From assembly GCF_001425705.1 (NCBI RefSeq), contig NZ_LMDC01000028.1:16504-80503 (forward strand): DNA of 64,000 nt, read 5' to 3'. The notes under the pieces were generated by a model, which saw nothing but the letters and a program-made list of their open reading frames with translations, was not told the origin of the DNA and searched no databases. Made by a program: the position numbers and the translations under genes. Source of the DNA: Pelomonas sp. Root1217 (GTDB lineage Bacteria; Pseudomonadota; Gammaproteobacteria; Burkholderiales; Burkholderiaceae_C). The stretch's first letter is position 1. Each line of letters opens with the position of its first letter. Positions 50,227 to 62,110 of this stretch are shown here, one piece after another.

Positions 50227-52800
50227 ATGCTCCGGCTGCGCCTGCTCGGTGGTTTCGAGATCGAGCGGGCCGGCCGCGTCGAGCTGACGCGCCTGCCCAG
50301 CCGCGCCAGCGTGCTGCTGCTGGCCCGCCTCGCGCTGGCGCCCAGGCGGCAGCATCCGCGCGAGGAGCTCGTCGAGCTGCTGTGGCCGGGTGTCGAACTG
50401 GACGTCGGCCGCAACCGGTTGCGCCAGACCCTGTCCACGCTGCGCGCCCTGCTCGAAACCGACGAGGCGCCGCTCTTCAACGCCGACCGTCTGCAGATCT
50501 CGCTGGTGCCCGGTTCGCTGGCTTCAGACGTGCACGACTTCGAGGCAACCCGTCTTACCTCCCACTACGGCGGTGAACTGCTGCCCGGCCATTTCGACGA
50601 CTGGGTCGTCGCCGAGCGGCATCGGCTGGCGGCACTGGCTGACGACCTGCCCGCCGAGCCGCCGTCGGTGTTGCACTTCGTACCGCCCCCCGCGCTGGCT
50701 TCGTCCGCCACCAGCCTGCCGCGCTATCTGACGCGCTACTTCGCGCCACCGGGCCGGCTCGAGGCACTCGCCGCCCAGTGGCCTGAAGCGCGCCTGTTGA
50801 CGCTTATTGGTCCCGGTGGCGTCGGCAAGACGCGGCTGGCGGTGGAGTTGGCCTGGCAGCAGTTCAAGCAGCTCGACTGGAGCTGCGGCATGGCAGCCCT
50901 GGCCGAGGTGCGTGACGAGGCCGGCCTGGTGGCCGCGCTTGAGCGTGCCCTGACCATCACGCGCGGCGGCGGCTGGCCGGCCATCGAGGCCGCACTGCAA
51001 GACCCCGGCGGCCTGCGGTTGCTGGTGCTGGACAACGCCGAGCAGGCCCTCGGCGTCGTCGCCCAGGCCGTGCAGCGGCTGCTGGCGCAGGCGCCCACGT
51101 TGTGCCTGCTCGTCACGTCCCGGCATGCGCTGGAGGTGGACGGCGAAACCCTCGTCGATGTAGCGCCGCTCGCAAGTGCTGAGAATTCGGCCCAGGACAC
51201 CGCCCAGGCCCTCTTCATCGACCGCGCCCGCGCCGTGCGGGCCGACTTCCATGCCAGCCGCGACAACCAGGCCGCGCTGACCGAACTGATCCGCGAGCTT
51301 GAGGGCCTGCCGCTGGCGTTGGAGCTGGCGGCCGCCCGCGTGCGCAGCTTCTCGCCGGCGCAGATGCTGGCGCAGTGGCGCGACCCCGGCACGCAGGCCG
51401 CGCCACTGCCTGCCTGGCTCGCCAGTCCGACACGAGCGCCACGCCACGCCTCGGTGACGGGCCTGCTGGACTGGAGCCTGGCCCTGCTCGGCCCCGAGCC
51501 GCGTGCCCTGCTGCAGCGCCTGGCCGCCCTGCCCGGTGCTTTCGCCTGGGCCGACGTCGCAGCCCTCGGCGGCACACCGGCATTGCTCAATGAGCTGGCC
51601 AGCCATTCCCTGTTGCAGGCCGGCGGCGATGCCGAGCCTCGCTACCGCATGCTGGAATTGCTGCGCCGCGGGGTGCTCGCACGCGTGGACGCGGCCGAGC
51701 AGCGCGGTGCGCGCGGCACGCTGCGCGTGGCGTTGCGTGACTGGGCGCTGGCGCTGGGCCTGCAGGCGCCGATCACGGCCTGGGCGCCACGGCGCGAGCA
51801 GGCCCGCGCCCTCATCGCCAGTGCCGTCGACGATGGCGACGCCACCGCGGGTGTGCGCCTGGCGCTGGCCATGCGTCCCTGCTGGGAAAGCGATGGCGTG
51901 GACCGCGCGCTGGTGGACCAACTCGGCTTGCTGCTGCAACACGCACCCGCCTCCGCCGGCCATGAGCTGCGGGCGCAACTGGCCTTCACGCACGGCGACC
52001 GCGCCCTCGCGCTGGCCGAGGCCGAGCGTGCGCTGCAACTGGCTGGCAGCGATCCCGCCGCCCGCGCACCGGCCCTGGTACGCCGTGCCTGGGTGCTGCT
52101 GGCCGGCGACAACCGCGAACAGGGTCAGACCCGCCCACTTGAAGAAGCCATCGGCCTGGCCCGGCGCGTCGGCGACGTGGCCACCGAGGCACGTGCCTGG
52201 CAGCAGCTTGGGGCAATAGCCGTGTCGCGTGGCCAGCCCGCGCAGGCCGAGGCGCTGTACGCCCGCGCCCAGGAGCTGTGGGAGGCGGTCGGCCACTCGC
52301 GCCAGGCCGCCGCAAGGCTGCGCAACCGCGCCCAGTGCCTGATCGAGCTGGGCGACATCGCCACCGCGCTGGGCTGGATCACGGCCTGCCAGCGGCTGGC
52401 CGAGGCCGATGGCGACGGCGTGGGCCAGCTCGACGCGGCCATCTCGCTCGCCATGATCCACGAAGCCCGCCGCGACTGGCCGGCCACGCTCGCGGCGGCT
52501 CGCCAGGCCTTGCGCATCGCGCATGGGCGTCAGCATCTGCACGCGCGGGCCTTGGCGCTGCAGCTCTTCCCCCGGCCGCTGGCACGGCTGCGCCAGCCCG
52601 AGCAGGCGCTGCAGCTGGCGGCCTTTGCCGAGCAGTACTGGCAGCACCATCTGGGCGCCCTGGGCTCGCGCGAAGCCCGCGCGCTGGCGCGTGTGCGCCG
52701 CCTGGCCGGCGCCCAACTCAGCCGCGATGGCGCCAAGTTGGCCTGGGCCTCCGGGCAAACCCTGAACCTCGCAGAAGCCCTGGCCTTGGCTGGGGCGTGA
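50227..52800 (+). CDS. SARP/AfsR-like regulator with NTPase and TPR-type repeats
   Basis: An 857-residue transcriptional regulator. The N-terminal 100 residues are an OmpR-type winged helix with a short BTAD-like region (MLRLRLLGGFEIERAG, LWPGVELDVGRNRLRQTLSTLRALLE). A NB-ARC/STAND-type NTPase follows with GPGGVGKT (195-202). From about residue 560 are TPR-like helical repeats (AEAERALQLAGS, AEALYARAQELWEAVGHSRQAAARLRNRA). It starts five bases after the hydroxylase stop but need not be functionally tied to it. Its target genes are unknown; the amidohydrolase gene is next. Confidence 0.85.
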   Translation: MLRLRLLGGFEIERAGRVELTRLPSRASVLLLARLALAPRRQHPREELVELLWPGVELDVGRNRLRQTLSTLRALLETDEAPLFNADRLQISLVPGSLASDVHDFEATRLTSHYGGELLPGHFDDWVVAERHRLAALADDLPAEPPSVLHFVPPPALASSATSLPRYLTRYFAPPGRLEALAAQWPEARLLTLIGPGGVGKTRLAVELAWQQFKQLDWSCGMAALAEVRDEAGLVAALERALTITRGGGWPAIEAALQDPGGLRLLVLDNAEQALGVVAQAVQRLLAQAPTLCLLVTSRHALEVDGETLVDVAPLASAENSAQDTAQALFIDRARAVRADFHASRDNQAALTELIRELEGLPLALELAAARVRSFSPAQMLAQWRDPGTQAAPLPAWLASPTRAPRHASVTGLLDWSLALLGPEPRALLQRLAALPGAFAWADVAALGGTPALLNELASHSLLQAGGDAEPRYRMLELLRRGVLARVDAAEQRGARGTLRVALRDWALALGLQAPITAWAPRREQARALIASAVDDGDATAGVRLALAMRPCWESDGVDRALVDQLGLLLQHAPASAGHELRAQLAFTHGDRALALAEAERALQLAGSDPAARAPALVRRAWVLLAGDNREQGQTRPLEEAIGLARRVGDVATEARAWQQLGAIAVSRGQPAQAEALYARAQELWEAVGHSRQAAARLRNRAQCLIELGDIATALGWITACQRLAEADGDGVGQLDAAISLAMIHEARRDWPATLAAARQALRIAHGRQHLHARALALQLFPRPLARLRQPEQALQLAAFAEQYWQHHLGALGSREARALARVRRLAGAQLSRDGAKLAWASGQTLNLAEALALAGA

Positions 52801-52865
52801 CGAACGGGCGGGCAAGCCACCCTTCGCTAGCATCGAAGGTTTTGGTCTTCCCAACACCTGCCTCC

Positions 52866-55800
52866 ATGCACCGTCTGAACGCCGCCCCCGCCCTGCTGCT
52901 GGCCGCAGCCCTGGCCGCGCACGCGCAAGAAGCGCCCAAGCCTGCCGCGCCGGCCGCGTCCGCGGTCTGGAATGTCAACACGCCGCCTGGCGTGGCCAGG
53001 ACGGCCAACATCGATGTGAAGACGGGCACTTGGATGAGCGTGGACGTCAGCCCCGACGGCAAGACGGTCGTCTTCGACCTGCTCGGCGACCTCTACACCC
53101 TGCCCATCGGCGGCGGCGAGGCCAAGGCCCTGACGCATTCGATCGCCTGGGAACACCAGGCCCGCTTCTCGCCGGACGGCAAGCAGATTGCCTTCCTCAG
53201 TGACGCCGGCGGCGGCGACAACATCTGGGTCATGAACGCCGACGGCAGCGGCACCCGCGCCGTGACCAAGGAAGACTTCCGCCTGCTGAACAACCCGGTC
53301 TGGCACCCCAGCGGCAAATACCTGCTGGCGCGCAAGCACTACACCGGCACGCGCAGTGCGGGCTCGGGCGAGATCTGGCTCTTCCACGTCGACGGCGACG
53401 CGGCCAAGAACAAGGGCGTGCAGCTCAACGAGAAGCCCAACTGGCAGAAGGACCTGGGCGAACCGGCGGTGTCGCCGGACGGCAAATACCTGTACTACTC
53501 GCAGGACACGACACCCGGAAAAACGTTCGAATACAACAAGGACAGCAATGGCGAGATCTACAAGATCTACCGCCAGGACCTGAACGACGGCTCGGTCGAG
53601 GCCTTCGTGCAAGGCGCGGGTGGCGCGGTGCGGCCCACGCCCTCGCCGGACGGCAAATACCTGGCCTTCGTGCGCCGCGTGCGCAACCAGAGCACGCTGT
53701 TCCTGAAAGACCTGAGCACCGGTGTCGAGCGCCCGGCCTGGAGCGGTTTGTCGCGCGATCTGCAGGAGATCTGGGCGATGTGGGGCGTGTATCCCAGCTT
53801 TGCGTGGATGCCCGGCAGCAAGGAGATGGTCGTCTGGGCCGAGGGCAAGATCTGGCGTGTCGACCCCTTCAAGGGCACGGCAGCCGACATTCCCTTCCAC
53901 GTGAAGGACACGCGTGAGTTGCGCGAGCCGATGCGCTTTGCGCAGGCCGTCGCACCCGAGAAGTTCGCCGTGCACCAGCTGCGCGGCGCCCAAGTCTCGC
54001 CGGACGGCAGGCGCGTCGTCTACTCGGCGCTGGGCTCGCTCTACGTCAAGGATCTGCCGGACGGCACACCTCGTCGGCTGACCAGGCAGGACGGGTCGTT
54101 TGAATTCGCCCCGAACTGGGCGCGCGACGGCAAGAGCCTGGTCTATGCCACCTGGCGCGACGACACCCAGGGCACGATTCGCCGCCTGGACATCGCCTCC
54201 GGCAAGGAGACCATCCTCGTCAAGGAGCCGGGCAAGTACCTGGAGCCGCGCCTGTCGCCGGACGGCAGGCAGGTGGTCTACCGCAAGGTCAAGGGCGGCG
54301 GCCTGACCAGCCCCTGGCACAGCCTGGACACCGGCCTCTACCTCGCCGTGGCCGATGGCTCCGGCAAGCCCGAGCGCATCAGCAAGGAGGGCAGCGGCGC
54401 GCAGTTCGGTGCGAAGAGCGACGAGCTCTTCTTCACCAAGACGAGCAGCACGAGCGAGGTCGAACAGCGCTTCTCGCTGACGCGCCTGAACCTGCGCGAC
54501 CGCAGCGAAACCGAGGTGGCGCGCAGTGACGCGGCGGCCGAGTACAGCGTGTCGCCCGACGGCCAGTGGCTGGGCTTTGTCGAGCGTTACCACGCCTACG
54601 TGATGCCGCTGCCGAATGTGCAGGGCCAGTCCGGCAAGACCATCACCGTCGGCGCCAAGATGGACGCGCTGCCGGTGCGCCAGCTCGACGTCAACGCCGG
54701 CTCGGCGCTGCACTGGAGCGGCGACAGCAGGAAGCTGCATTTCACGCTGGGCAACGAGCTCTTCACCGCCAATGCCGAAGGCAAGGACAAGACCACTGCG
54801 CAGAAGATCGGCTTTGAGCAGGCCAGCGACAAGCCCAGCGGCAAGATCGCGCTGACTGGCGCCCGCATCGTCACGATGAAGGGTGATGAAGTCATCGAGG
54901 GCGGCACGGTCCTGGTCGACGGCAACCGCATCGTGGCGGTCGGCAAGGGCGTCGCGATTCCCGCGGACGCCAAGCGCATCGACGCCAGCGGCAAGACCAT
55001 CGTGCCCGGCTTCATCGATGCCCACTGGCATGGTTCCATGAATGACTCGGGCCTGATCCCGCAGCAGAGCTGGGTCAACCTCGCCTCGCTGGCCTTCGGC
55101 GTGACGACGCTGCACGACCCGTCCAACCTCAGCTCGGCCATCTTCACGCAGGCCGAGATGCAGCGCGCCGGCGTCGTGCTGGGCCCGCGCATCTACTCGA
55201 CCGGCACCATCCTCTACGGTGCCCGCACGCCCTTCTATTCCAACGTCAACAGCCTGGACGACGCGCTGACCCATCTGAACCGCCAGAAGGCCGAAGGCGC
55301 TATCAGCGTCAAGAGCTACCAGCAGCCGCGCCGCGACCAGCGCCAGCAGGTGCTGGAGGCCGCACGCCAGACCGGCATGATGGTGGTGCCCGAAGGCGGC
55401 TCGCTATTTCAGCTGAACATGAGCATGATCGTCGACGGCCACACGACGGTGGAGCATGCGCTGCCGGTGGCCGAGGTCTGGGACGACGTCAAGCAGCTGT
55501 GGAGCCAGACGGCAGTGGGCTACACGCCGACGCTGAACGTCGGCTACGGCGGCCTGGACGGAGAGCACTATTGGTACGCCCGCACCGACGTCTGGAAGCA
55601 CCCGTTGCTGAGCCGCTATGTGCCGCGCACGGTGCTGGAGCCGCGCTCCGTGCGCCGCGAGACCGCGCCCGAGGAGGACTTCAACGTGATCCGCGTGGCC
55701 CGCACGGCGACCCAGCTGTCACGCGCCGGCGTCAACACCTCCATTGGCGCCCACGGCCAGCGCGAGGGCCTGGGCACGCATTGGGAGATGTGGATGTTCG

Positions 55801-56126
55801 TGCTCGGCGGCATGACCCCGCATGAAGCCCTGCGCACTGCGACCATCAACCCGGCACGCAACTTCGGCTTCGACAAGGACCTGGGCTCCATCGAACCCGG
55901 CAAGCTGGCCGACCTGGTCGTCATCAACGGCAACCCGCTGGCCGACATCCGCCAGAGCGACCGCATCGCCCAGGTCATGCAGAACGGCCGCCTGTTCGAC
56001 GCGATGACGATGAACCAGGTCGCGCCTATTGCCAAGGCGCGCAAGCCACTGTTCTTCGAAGGCGCCGATGGCCAGACCATGCCCATCGACAGCGAGGCCC
56101 TGGAGTCGGGCCACCTCGGCGACTGA
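52866..56126 (+). CDS. Secreted TolB-propeller/amidohydrolase fusion
   Basis: A 1086-residue exported protein (signal peptide MHRLNAAPALLLAAALAAHAQ). Residues 50-650 contain many PD40/TolB-type blades (VDVSPDGKTVVFDLLGDLYTL, ARFSPDGKQIAFLSDAGG, RLSPDGRQVVYRKV). Residues 660-1080 form an amidohydrolase: GARIVTMKGDEVIEGGTVLVDG, then VPGFIDAHWHG with the HxH metal-binding motif, and later GFDKDLGSIEPGKLADLVVINGNPL. Such fusions are annotated as periplasmic peptidases or amidohydrolases; the substrate cannot be told. It is convergent with the PEP-CTERM gene. Confidence 0.88.
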   Translation: MHRLNAAPALLLAAALAAHAQEAPKPAAPAASAVWNVNTPPGVARTANIDVKTGTWMSVDVSPDGKTVVFDLLGDLYTLPIGGGEAKALTHSIAWEHQARFSPDGKQIAFLSDAGGGDNIWVMNADGSGTRAVTKEDFRLLNNPVWHPSGKYLLARKHYTGTRSAGSGEIWLFHVDGDAAKNKGVQLNEKPNWQKDLGEPAVSPDGKYLYYSQDTTPGKTFEYNKDSNGEIYKIYRQDLNDGSVEAFVQGAGGAVRPTPSPDGKYLAFVRRVRNQSTLFLKDLSTGVERPAWSGLSRDLQEIWAMWGVYPSFAWMPGSKEMVVWAEGKIWRVDPFKGTAADIPFHVKDTRELREPMRFAQAVAPEKFAVHQLRGAQVSPDGRRVVYSALGSLYVKDLPDGTPRRLTRQDGSFEFAPNWARDGKSLVYATWRDDTQGTIRRLDIASGKETILVKEPGKYLEPRLSPDGRQVVYRKVKGGGLTSPWHSLDTGLYLAVADGSGKPERISKEGSGAQFGAKSDELFFTKTSSTSEVEQRFSLTRLNLRDRSETEVARSDAAAEYSVSPDGQWLGFVERYHAYVMPLPNVQGQSGKTITVGAKMDALPVRQLDVNAGSALHWSGDSRKLHFTLGNELFTANAEGKDKTTAQKIGFEQASDKPSGKIALTGARIVTMKGDEVIEGGTVLVDGNRIVAVGKGVAIPADAKRIDASGKTIVPGFIDAHWHGSMNDSGLIPQQSWVNLASLAFGVTTLHDPSNLSSAIFTQAEMQRAGVVLGPRIYSTGTILYGARTPFYSNVNSLDDALTHLNRQKAEGAISVKSYQQPRRDQRQQVLEAARQTGMMVVPEGGSLFQLNMSMIVDGHTTVEHALPVAEVWDDVKQLWSQTAVGYTPTLNVGYGGLDGEHYWYARTDVWKHPLLSRYVPRTVLEPRSVRRETAPEEDFNVIRVARTATQLSRAGVNTSIGAHGQREGLGTHWEMWMFVLGGMTPHEALRTATINPARNFGFDKDLGSIEPGKLADLVVINGNPLADIRQSDRIAQVMQNGRLFDAMTMNQVAPIAKARKPLFFEGADGQTMPIDSEALESGHLGD

Positions 56127-56363
56127 AATGGCGCCCCTCGCCCGGTCTGGCCGCGCTGAACGCGTGTCCGCCCGGGCGGTCTTGCAGACCGCGCTGCGGC
56201 AGTGCCGCAGCTCTTCGGCAGGCACACCGCGCCCACTGGGCGCGCCATGTCCGGCCTCAGCCCCCAAGGGGACGGCGATGCTTGGCGGATTGACCGCCAA
56301 GCACATCGCCAGCGCGGGCCGGCTAGGGAGCGGCCCGGCGCTCGGCCCGCCGGAAAGAACATC
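56127..56363. other. Non-coding gap with hairpins between convergent genes
   Basis: The gap holds GCTTGGCGG-ATTGA-CCGCCAAGC (56280-56302), a perfect nine-pair hairpin, plus a CGGGCCG/CGGCCCG pair at 56315-56337. These are probable terminators for the two converging genes. No T-run and no convincing gene. Confidence 0.45.
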
Positions 56364-57197
56364 TCAGGACTGGCGCATCCTTCTCGCCAGCAGGACTGAA
56401 GCGCCGCACAGCGCCAGCACCAGCGTGCCCGGTTCGGGCACGGGGGCCGCCTGCAGGTAGTTGAAGCCCGAGCCCGAGGTCAGCGTCACCTGGCTTTGCG
56501 GCACGCCGTTCAGCGAGACCGTCATGCCGCCCCAGCGCAGCGTGTGCCCCAGGTCGAAGGCCGCCGTGGCCAGGGCGCCGCCCTGACCGTTGTATGAGGT
56601 CTGGGCCGAGGCTTCCAGCTCCACATACAGAGGCAGCATCTGGCCGGTGTTGATGGTGGCCATGCCGTGCAAAGTGCCGATGGGGTCCCCCACATAGCCG
56701 TGGATGGCCAGCGTTGGGGAGTTGTTGTACAGATGCCCCCCGGCACCCAGGTCGAAGGCGCCGCCACCCATGTCGGCGCGCACCTGCCAGTTCGCCGCAG
56801 CCTCATTGGACGCGCCGACACTGAAGCTGCCACTCAGCAGCAGATCGAATTGCACGACCACCTGGGTGCCCGCGGCAACCCCGGCCAGATCCAGCTTGAA
56901 ATCGTCGCGGAAGGTCGCCCGGGCCAGGCTGTTCAGGCTGCCCGTCGAGGTGCCGTCCATCTTCAGGGTGCCGGCCTGTGCGAAGGCATGGGCGGCGCCG
57001 CTGGAATTGAAGCCGCCGGTCACGAGGCCGCTGCTCAATTCAGCGGTGCTGGGCTGGGTCAGCAAGGTATTCACCGGGCCGGTGCCGCCGAAGAAATTCG
57101 GGTTCACACCCAGCTGCACCGTGACACTGGTGACGGCTCCTGCGGGGGCCGCCAAGGAGGCAATCGCTAGGGCAAGCGCGGCGCGAATGGGCAACAT
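56364..57197 (-). CDS. PEP-CTERM surface/exported protein
   Basis: A 277-residue protein exported and sorted by the exosortase/PEP-CTERM system. The start at 57197 has AGGAG upstream and gives a signal peptide (MLPIRAALALAIASLAAPAGA). The C-terminus VPEPGTLVLALCGASVLLARRMRQS has the full signature: VPEP, a membrane helix, then an Arg-rich tail. The body is a beta-rich adhesin-like domain. The exosortase itself is not in the window. Confidence 0.9.
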   Translation of the reverse strand: MLPIRAALALAIASLAAPAGAVTSVTVQLGVNPNFFGGTGPVNTLLTQPSTAELSSGLVTGGFNSSGAAHAFAQAGTLKMDGTSTGSLNSLARATFRDDFKLDLAGVAAGTQVVVQFDLLLSGSFSVGASNEAAANWQVRADMGGGAFDLGAGGHLYNNSPTLAIHGYVGDPIGTLHGMATINTGQMLPLYVELEASAQTSYNGQGGALATAAFDLGHTLRWGGMTVSLNGVPQSQVTLTSGSGFNYLQAAPVPEPGTLVLALCGASVLLARRMRQS

Positions 57198-57280
57198 GGC
57201 GGTCTCCTCATAAATGATGGCCGCGAGTCTGCCCCTAGCTGCTTGCGCGGACAGCCCCCTAGATGTGCATAGAATCCTCA

Positions 57281-57514
57281 CTCGTCAGGAGAGCGCCCCG
57301 CTGAAGTTGGGGGCCGCCGAAGGCGCAGGGTCTAGCGATCCGAACGCTCAGGCAAAAGGACTGACAAACGTCTTGAGTGGGCGCCACCAGTGGCAGACAC
57401 TCCCGACGTTCCTCACTGGAGAGAAGCCGGCCCTGGAGCCGGCTCACCGAAGGGGCAAGCTTGCGCGGGACTGCCAACCGCCTTGTCAATCTCTCAGGTA
57501 CCAGGGACAGCGAG
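57281..57514 (+). ncRNA. Tandem glycine riboswitch
   Basis: Two glycine-type aptamers upstream of gcvT. Aptamer 1 (about 57281-57368) has GGAGAGCG..., GCCGCCGAAGGCGCA, then CGCTCAGGCAAAAGGACTGAC. Aptamer 2 (about 57415-57514) has CTGGAGAGAAGCC..., CACCGAAGGGGCAAGC, then CTCTCAGGTACCAGGGACAG. Both show the GCCGAAGG/CCGAAGG and CTCAGG...AGGACAG-like motifs of the class. Only about 33 bases lie between the second aptamer and gcvT, including the GGAG ribosome site, so control of translation or an early terminator is expected. Glycine should switch the gcv genes on. Confidence 0.9.
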
Positions 57515-57547
57515 GACATCCAAACCCGAATTTCGTCGGAGCACTTG

Positions 57548-58660
57548 ATGTCCTCTTTGCTGCAAACGCCCCTGCACGCCCTTCACGTCGAACTCGGCGC
57601 CAAGATGGTGCCCTTCGCCGGCTACGACATGCCGGTGCAATACCCCGCCGGCGTGATGGCCGAGCACAAGCACACGCGGGCCGCCGCCGGCCTGTTCGAT
57701 GTGTCGCACATGGGCCAGGTGCGCCTGGTCGGCTCGGATGCCGCCGCTGCGCTCGAGACCCTGGTGCCGGTCGATATCGTCGACCTCGGCGTCTTCAAGC
57801 AGCGTTATGCCCTCTTCACGAACGACCAGGGCGGCCTGCTGGACGACCTGATGGTCTGCAAGCGCCCCGACGACCTGTTCGTGGTGGTGAACGCCGGCTG
57901 CAAGGAGCAGGACATTGCTCACATGCAAAAGCACATCGGCTCGCGCTGCGAGGTCATTCCTGTGCCTGAGCGCGCGCTGCTGGCGCTGCAAGGCCCGCTG
58001 GCCGTCGACGCGCTCAGCCGCCTGATTCCCGGTGTCGAAAAGCTGACCTTCATGACCGGCGGCTTCTTCTATGTCGACGGCATTGACTTCTTCCTGACCC
58101 GCTCTGGCTACACCGGCGAGGATGGCTTCGAAATCTCGGTCCACCAGGATCACGCGATCGCCTTCGCCCGCAAGCTGCTGGCGCAACCCGAGGTCAAGCC
58201 CATCGGCCTGGGTGCGCGCGACTCGCTGCGCCTGGAAGCGGGCCTGTGCCTCTACGGCCACGACATCAACGAGACGACCACGCCGGTCGAAGCGTCCATC
58301 ACCTGGGCCATCCAGAAGGTGCGCCGCGCCGGTGGCGCGCGTGCCGGCGGCTACCCCGGTGCAGCCGTCATTGATGAACAGCTCGCCAACGGCGCCGCCC
58401 GCAAGCGCGTGGGCCTGGTGGGCAAGGAGCGCATGCCCGTGCGCGAGGGCGCCAAGATCGTGTCGGCAGACGGTACCGAGATCGGCGCCGTCACCAGCGG
58501 CACACTGGGCCCCACGGTCAACCAGCCGGTGGCGCTCGCCTACCTCGACAAGGCCCACACCACCGTCGGCACCGAAGTCTTCGCCGTCGTGCGCGACAAG
58601 CGCACGCCGATGGTTGTTTCCGCCACCCCCTTCACCCCCAACCGCTACTACCGAGGCTGA
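57548..58660 (+). CDS. gcvT: Glycine cleavage system T protein (aminomethyltransferase)
   Basis: A 370-residue T protein that transfers the methylene group to tetrahydrofolate and releases ammonia. The start at 57548 has GGAG five bases before it and gives MSSLLQTPLHALHVELGAKMVPFAGYDMPVQYPAG, the normal T-protein opening. RSGYTGEDGFEISV and GLGARDSLRLEAGLCLYGHDI are conserved landmarks. The frame is open upstream into the riboswitch but this is not coding. gcvH starts after three bases. Confidence 0.96.
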   Translation: MSSLLQTPLHALHVELGAKMVPFAGYDMPVQYPAGVMAEHKHTRAAAGLFDVSHMGQVRLVGSDAAAALETLVPVDIVDLGVFKQRYALFTNDQGGLLDDLMVCKRPDDLFVVVNAGCKEQDIAHMQKHIGSRCEVIPVPERALLALQGPLAVDALSRLIPGVEKLTFMTGGFFYVDGIDFFLTRSGYTGEDGFEISVHQDHAIAFARKLLAQPEVKPIGLGARDSLRLEAGLCLYGHDINETTTPVEASITWAIQKVRRAGGARAGGYPGAAVIDEQLANGAARKRVGLVGKERMPVREGAKIVSADGTEIGAVTSGTLGPTVNQPVALAYLDKAHTTVGTEVFAVVRDKRTPMVVSATPFTPNRYYRG

Positions 58661-58663
58661 ACG

Positions 58664-59038
58664 ATGAGCATCAAGTACACCCCCGACCACGAATGGCTTA
58701 ACGTCCACGGCGACGGAACGGCGACCGTCGGTATCACCGTGCATGCGCAGGATGCGCTGGGCGACGTGGTCTTCGTGGACCTGCCTGAAGTGGGCAAGAC
58801 CTATGCCGAGAAGGAAGTCGCCGGCGTCGTCGAGTCCGTCAAGGCTGCGGCCGACGTCTACATGCCGGTGGACGGCGAGATTACCGAGGTCAACGAAGCC
58901 CTGCGCGATGACCCGGCCCTGGCCAACACCGACCCGCTGAAGGCTGGCTGGTTCTTCAAGGTCCGCTTGAGCAACCCCGCCCAGCTTGACGCGTTGATGG
59001 ACTCGACCGCCTACGACGCGCTGTTGAAGACGCTGTAG
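58664..59038 (+). CDS. gcvH: Glycine cleavage system H protein
   Basis: A 124-residue lipoyl carrier protein shuttling the aminomethyl group between P, T and L. The lipoylated lysine is Lys60 in [16 protein letters not shown]. Length and order are normal. gcvP follows after a repeat-containing gap. Confidence 0.97.
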   Translation: MSIKYTPDHEWLNVHGDGTATVGITVHAQDALGDVVFVDLPEVGKTYAEKEVAGVVESVKAAADVYMPVDGEITEVNEALRDDPALANTDPLKAGWFFKVRLSNPAQLDALMDSTAYDALLKTL

Positions 59039-59056
59039 CCCTCCGCAGTTCAATAA

Positions 59057-59134
59057 ATGCAACCACAGAGGCACGGAGGCACAGAGCAACGCCAGAGATG
59101 AGTTCTCTGTGTCTCTGTGCCTCTGTGGTTGCAT
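59057..59134. repeat. Long inverted repeat (hairpin) between gcvH and gcvP
   Basis: Arms 59057-59086 and 59105-59134 (30 bases each, two mismatches) run ATGCAACCACAGAGGCAC and onward, around an 18-base loop. This ACCACAGAG..CACAGAG type of sequence is a known scattered intergenic repeat of unclear function (memory). It would form a very stable hairpin in the gcv mRNA. Confidence 0.7.
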
Positions 59135-59163
59135 CTGGTTTTCCCTCTGCCAAAAGATCCGCC

Positions 59164-62045
<2,882 letters not shown>

Positions 62046-62052
<7 letters not shown>

Positions 62053-62062
62053 GGCTCAGGCC
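62046..62062. terminator. Small hairpin overlapping the gcvP stop
   Basis: GGCCTGA-GGC-TCAGGCC, a perfect seven-pair hairpin that includes the gcvP stop codon, between convergent genes. No T-run. Confidence 0.35.
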
Positions 62063-62110
62063 ATGCGGGTTCGCTGGTATCGGAAGACAGACGACGACCA
62101 GGTCCCCGTT

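Noticed and set aside
59098-59163. An N-terminal extension of gcvP into the hairpin repeat.
   Set aside because: The family start matches MPTPLS at 59164; the extension is encoded by the repeat.
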